A stretch of 64,000 bases of DNA from Candidatus Levilactobacillus faecigallinarum (lineage in GTDB: Bacteria > Bacillota > Bacilli > Lactobacillales > Lactobacillaceae). The stretch lies in the NCBI GenBank assembly GCA_019113985.1, contig DXGJ01000009.1:1-64000 (forward strand), written 5' to 3'. Shown piece by piece: positions 61,790-64,000 of this stretch. Position 1 is the stretch's first letter, and every line of letters starts with the position of its first letter. Both the position numbers and the translations under genes were made by a program. The notes under the pieces were generated by a model. It made no database searches, was not told the origin of the DNA, and worked only from the letters and a program-made list of their open reading frames with translations.

Positions 61790-62917
61790 GTGAGTTTATG
61801 GCAGCGATTTATTGAAAACGTCCGCCTGCGCCGGTTTACGGTGCTGGCGTTGATCATCGTCATCCTGTGGCTGGTCCGCAGCGAGATGAACATGATTCTC
61901 TTGACGTTTATCTTCACCTTCATGGTGTTGAAGGTGGTGAAGTTCGTTCGGCGACACGTCAAGATTCCGTCGCAGCTGGTGGTGATCGCCATCTACGTTC
62001 TGGTTCTAGGGGGCCTGTATTGGGCGGTCACGGCTTACCTGCCTCAAATCGTGACCTCGTCAGTTCATGGGATTGAGAAGCTCTATCGCTTCTATCAGAA
62101 CCCGGACAACGACACCAGTCAAGTCGCCAAGTGGGTCACCAACTACATCAGTACCTCCGACCTGATTGGACAGGTTCAGAACAGCGCCAAGGTTGTGTTG
62201 AACTACCTGTCGACGATTGGCTCGTTCGGGGTCACGTTATTCATGTCGATGATTCTGAGCTTCTTCTTCACCATTGAGGATAAACAGATGGCGGCCTTCT
62301 CCAAACACTTCCTGACCAGTACCTATGGCTGGTTCTTCGAGGACATTAAGTTCTTCGCCGACAAGTTCGTCAACACGTTCGGCGTGGTGCTGGAAGCTCA
62401 ACTCTTTATCGCGTTGTGCAACACGGTGATTACCACCATCGTCTTGGCCATCATGAAGATGCCACAGTTACCGACGCTGGCAATTATGATTTTTGTCCTG
62501 AGTCTGATTCCGGTGGCCGGGGTCATCGTGTCGATCATTCCGTTAGCCATCCTGGGCTACTCGGTGGGGGGCTACCGCTACGTCATTTACATCCTGTTGA
62601 TGATTGTGATTGTCCACACCTTAGAGGCCTACGTGTTGAATCCCAAGTTCATGTCGAGTCGGACTGAGCTGCCAATCTTCTACACCTTCGTGGTGCTGCT
62701 GGCCGGGGAACAACTCTTCGGCGTCTGGGGGCTGATCGTCGGGGTCCCGATTTTCACCTTCTTCCTGGACATCCTGGGCGTGCGACCGGTTCACGGGTTG
62801 CATCCGGGGGTCGACGTGGAAAAGCTGCGACAGTACGGGCAAGACCATATCCCGCACCGCGGTGGTTCGGAGGATGATGATCCGGATGGGTCCCAAAATG
62901 ATAAAACTAAAAAATAA
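61790..62917 (+). CDS. AI-2E family transporter (PerM/UPF0118)
   Basis: The 375-residue membrane protein has eight predicted spans in the AI-2E layout: two N-terminal spans, a large external helical region (about 90-150), then STIGSFGVTLFMSMILSFFF, the LIPVAGVIVSIIPLAILGY block, and a C-terminal VLLAGEQLFGVWGLIVGVPIF signature. Members export quorum signals or act in ion/solute transport. GTG start seven bases after GGGGAGGG. The C-terminal tail is rich in D and G. Confidence 0.9.
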   Translation: MSLWQRFIENVRLRRFTVLALIIVILWLVRSEMNMILLTFIFTFMVLKVVKFVRRHVKIPSQLVVIAIYVLVLGGLYWAVTAYLPQIVTSSVHGIEKLYRFYQNPDNDTSQVAKWVTNYISTSDLIGQVQNSAKVVLNYLSTIGSFGVTLFMSMILSFFFTIEDKQMAAFSKHFLTSTYGWFFEDIKFFADKFVNTFGVVLEAQLFIALCNTVITTIVLAIMKMPQLPTLAIMIFVLSLIPVAGVIVSIIPLAILGYSVGGYRYVIYILLMIVIVHTLEAYVLNPKFMSSRTELPIFYTFVVLLAGEQLFGVWGLIVGVPIFTFFLDILGVRPVHGLHPGVDVEKLRQYGQDHIPHRGGSEDDDPDGSQNDKTKK

Positions 62918-62921
62918 TTAG

Positions 62922-62976
62922 GTAAAACGCTTGGACAGTGATGACGGCGGTCATTGGCTGACCAGGCGTTTTTTGC
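62922..62976 (+). terminator. Terminator of the AI-2E family gene
   Basis: AAAACGC.TTGG pairs with CCAGGCGTTTT around a long loop, followed by T residues. Confidence 0.75.
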
Positions 62977-62982
62977 GGGGCG

Positions 62983-63011
62983 TTGACAAGCGTTCGCGGC
63001 CTTTGTATAGT
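62983..63011 (+). promoter_or_regulatory. Promoter of the uracil permease gene
   Basis: TTGACA (62983-62988), 17-bp spacer, TATAGT (63006-63011). Confidence 0.85.
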
Positions 63012-63022
63012 AGCTAGTAATC

Positions 63023-63115
63023 AAATAGTCCTTTAACTTTAGTCCCGTGAGGCTGGTAAGGATACGGCGTAAGTCGGCCATTTTCGTGTACACGGGATGG
63101 GCGGCTATTTTTTTG
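63023..63115 (+). promoter_or_regulatory. PyrR-dependent attenuator of the uracil permease gene
   Basis: AGTCCCGTGAGGCTGG (63041-63056) is the PyrR RNA-binding motif (AGUCC-N-GNGAGGCU pattern). AGTCGGCCAT (63072-63081) and ATGGGCGGCT (63097-63106) form a terminator followed by seven T residues. CCCGTG (63044-63049) could instead pair with CACGGG (63091-63096), an antiterminator. UMP-bound PyrR would thus stop transcription. Confidence 0.88.
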
Positions 63116-63177
63116 CGGAAAAACCGGTGCGACCCTTACCCGGACCGGGACGAAGCGAGATTGAGGAGGAAATCACC

Positions 63178-64000
63178 ATGGCAAGAGAGAAGCAAGATTA
63201 CCGTAATCCGGAGGCCGTCTTAGACGTTTACGAACGGCCGGCCATGCCGGGTTGGATCTTTTTATCCCTGCAACACCTGTTTTCGATGTTCGGCTCGACG
63301 GTTCTGGTCCCATTACTGGTGGGCTTGAACCCCAGCATCGCGCTGTTTAGCTCCGGCGTCGGCACGCTACTACATATTCTGATTACCAAAGGTCGGATTC
63401 CGGCCTACATGAGTTCGAGCTTTTCGTTTATCGTGCCCAGCATTGCCCTAATGAAGGCTGCCGGGTACGCCGGGGTCGCCCAGGGGACGATTGCCGTAGG
63501 TCTGGTCTACCTGGTGGTCGCCGTGCTGGTCGGCAGCTTCGGGGCCGACTGGATCGATAAGGCGTTGCCCCCCATCGTGGTGGGGCCGGTGGTCATCGTT
63601 ATCGGGATGTCGGTGGCTGGGAGTGCCGCGACTAATGCGATGATGAACAACGGTCATTATGATTTGAAATACTTCGGGATTGCCATGTTTACACTGGTGG
63701 TAACGGTCCTGTTCAACATGTACCTCAAGGGCTTCTGGAGCAATATTGCCATTCTCTTGGGAATCGTGGTCGGCTACCTGCTGTCGTTGTGGGCCGGCAT
63801 CGTTGATTTCTCAAAGGTCGGCAGTACGCCCTGGTTACAGTTGCCCGCCTTTGAGTTGCCCTTCCTGAGTTACCAGCCCAAGCAGATCTACTGGGACGCC
63901 ATCATTAGTTTTGCGCCGATTGCGTTTGTCACCATGGCCGAACACCTGGGACACATCATGGTGCTGGATGAGCTGACCCACCGGGACTTCTTCAAGAATC
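63178..64000 (+). CDS. Uracil permease (UraA/PyrP type), cut by the window end
   Basis: The frame is open to the last base, giving 274 residues of a protein normally about 430 long. It starts MAREKQDYRNPEAVLDVYERPAMPGW and shows the NCS2 features SLQHLFSMFGSTVLVPLL and PIAFVTMAEHLGHIMVLDE with the transport Glu, plus about eight spans so far. It imports uracil by proton symport. ATG 63178 lies after GAGGAGGA (63163-63170). PyrR attenuation upstream supports pyrimidine control; it may lead a pyr operon beyond the window. Confidence 0.92.
   Translation, partial: MAREKQDYRNPEAVLDVYERPAMPGWIFLSLQHLFSMFGSTVLVPLLVGLNPSIALFSSGVGTLLHILITKGRIPAYMSSSFSFIVPSIALMKAAGYAGVAQGTIAVGLVYLVVAVLVGSFGADWIDKALPPIVVGPVVIVIGMSVAGSAATNAMMNNGHYDLKYFGIAMFTLVVTVLFNMYLKGFWSNIAILLGIVVGYLLSLWAGIVDFSKVGSTPWLQLPAFELPFLSYQPKQIYWDAIISFAPIAFVTMAEHLGHIMVLDELTHRDFFKN

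Overview
This window looks like chromosomal DNA from a heterofermentative lactobacillus of the Levilactobacillus brevis type. Two genes encode S-layer precursors with the N-terminus typical of L. brevis Slp proteins. There is a four-gene WxL surface-protein operon, the origin-proximal lactobacillus order rsmG-noc-parA-parB-DUF951-ychF-DUF1129, an IMP dehydrogenase without CBS domains, and a PyrR-type attenuator. The genus is inferred from gene content and order, not from a database search. No rRNA, tRNA, insertion sequence or CRISPR array was seen.

Layout. 0.2-2.1 kb: a universal stress protein on the minus strand, then a three-gene unit of unknown proteins ending in a 38-residue membrane peptide. 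2.9-10.2 kb: two S-layer genes in the same orientation flanking an AT-rich pair, a YfhO-type membrane glycosyltransferase and a CsbB/GtrB-type family 2 glycosyltransferase. 10.3-16.5 kb: small secreted proteins around the WxL operon (WxL, DUF916/DUF3324, LPxTG, WxL). 16.7-21.6 kb: regulators and orphans, including a tandem XRE-like protein, a ComK-like protein, a MarR and an NmrA-like dehydrogenase. 21.6-22.8 kb: a gene-free block holding a candidate noncoding RNA of about 610 nt with its own promoter, an overlapping cre site, many helices and a terminator. 22.8-28.0 kb: nucleoside and purine salvage, with a DeoB-like protein lacking most metal ligands, a CNT nucleoside transporter, an AzgA/PbuG-type purine permease behind a structured leader, and a nucleoside hydrolase. 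28.3-30.0 kb: two tiny membrane proteins and a metallophosphoesterase with altered metal motifs.

30.3-35.6 kb: rsmG, noc, parA, parB, DUF951, ychF and DUF1129. 35.9-43.7 kb: a second surface-glycosylation-like region. Three related secreted proteins (Ser-rich linkers plus a basic domain) are driven by near-identical promoters and alternate with two paralogous GT-C membrane glycosyltransferases and a PTPS-related membrane protein. 43.9-50.4 kb: guaB, a paralogue of the 1.5 kb membrane gene, a secreted matrixin-like protease, a two-component system and a D,D-carboxypeptidase. 50.5-64.0 kb: FetAB-type exporter, YhgE/Pip protein, AzlCD, a small membrane protein, cyclopropane fatty acid synthase, a membrane-anchored TPR-like protein, a ROK regulator, an AI-2E family permease, and a uracil permease cut by the window end.

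The common theme is envelope construction and nucleobase salvage. The strongest candidates for undescribed biology are the ~610-nt RNA, the secreted-protein/glycosyltransferase cluster at 35.9-43.7 kb, and the glycosyltransferase cassette between the two S-layer genes.
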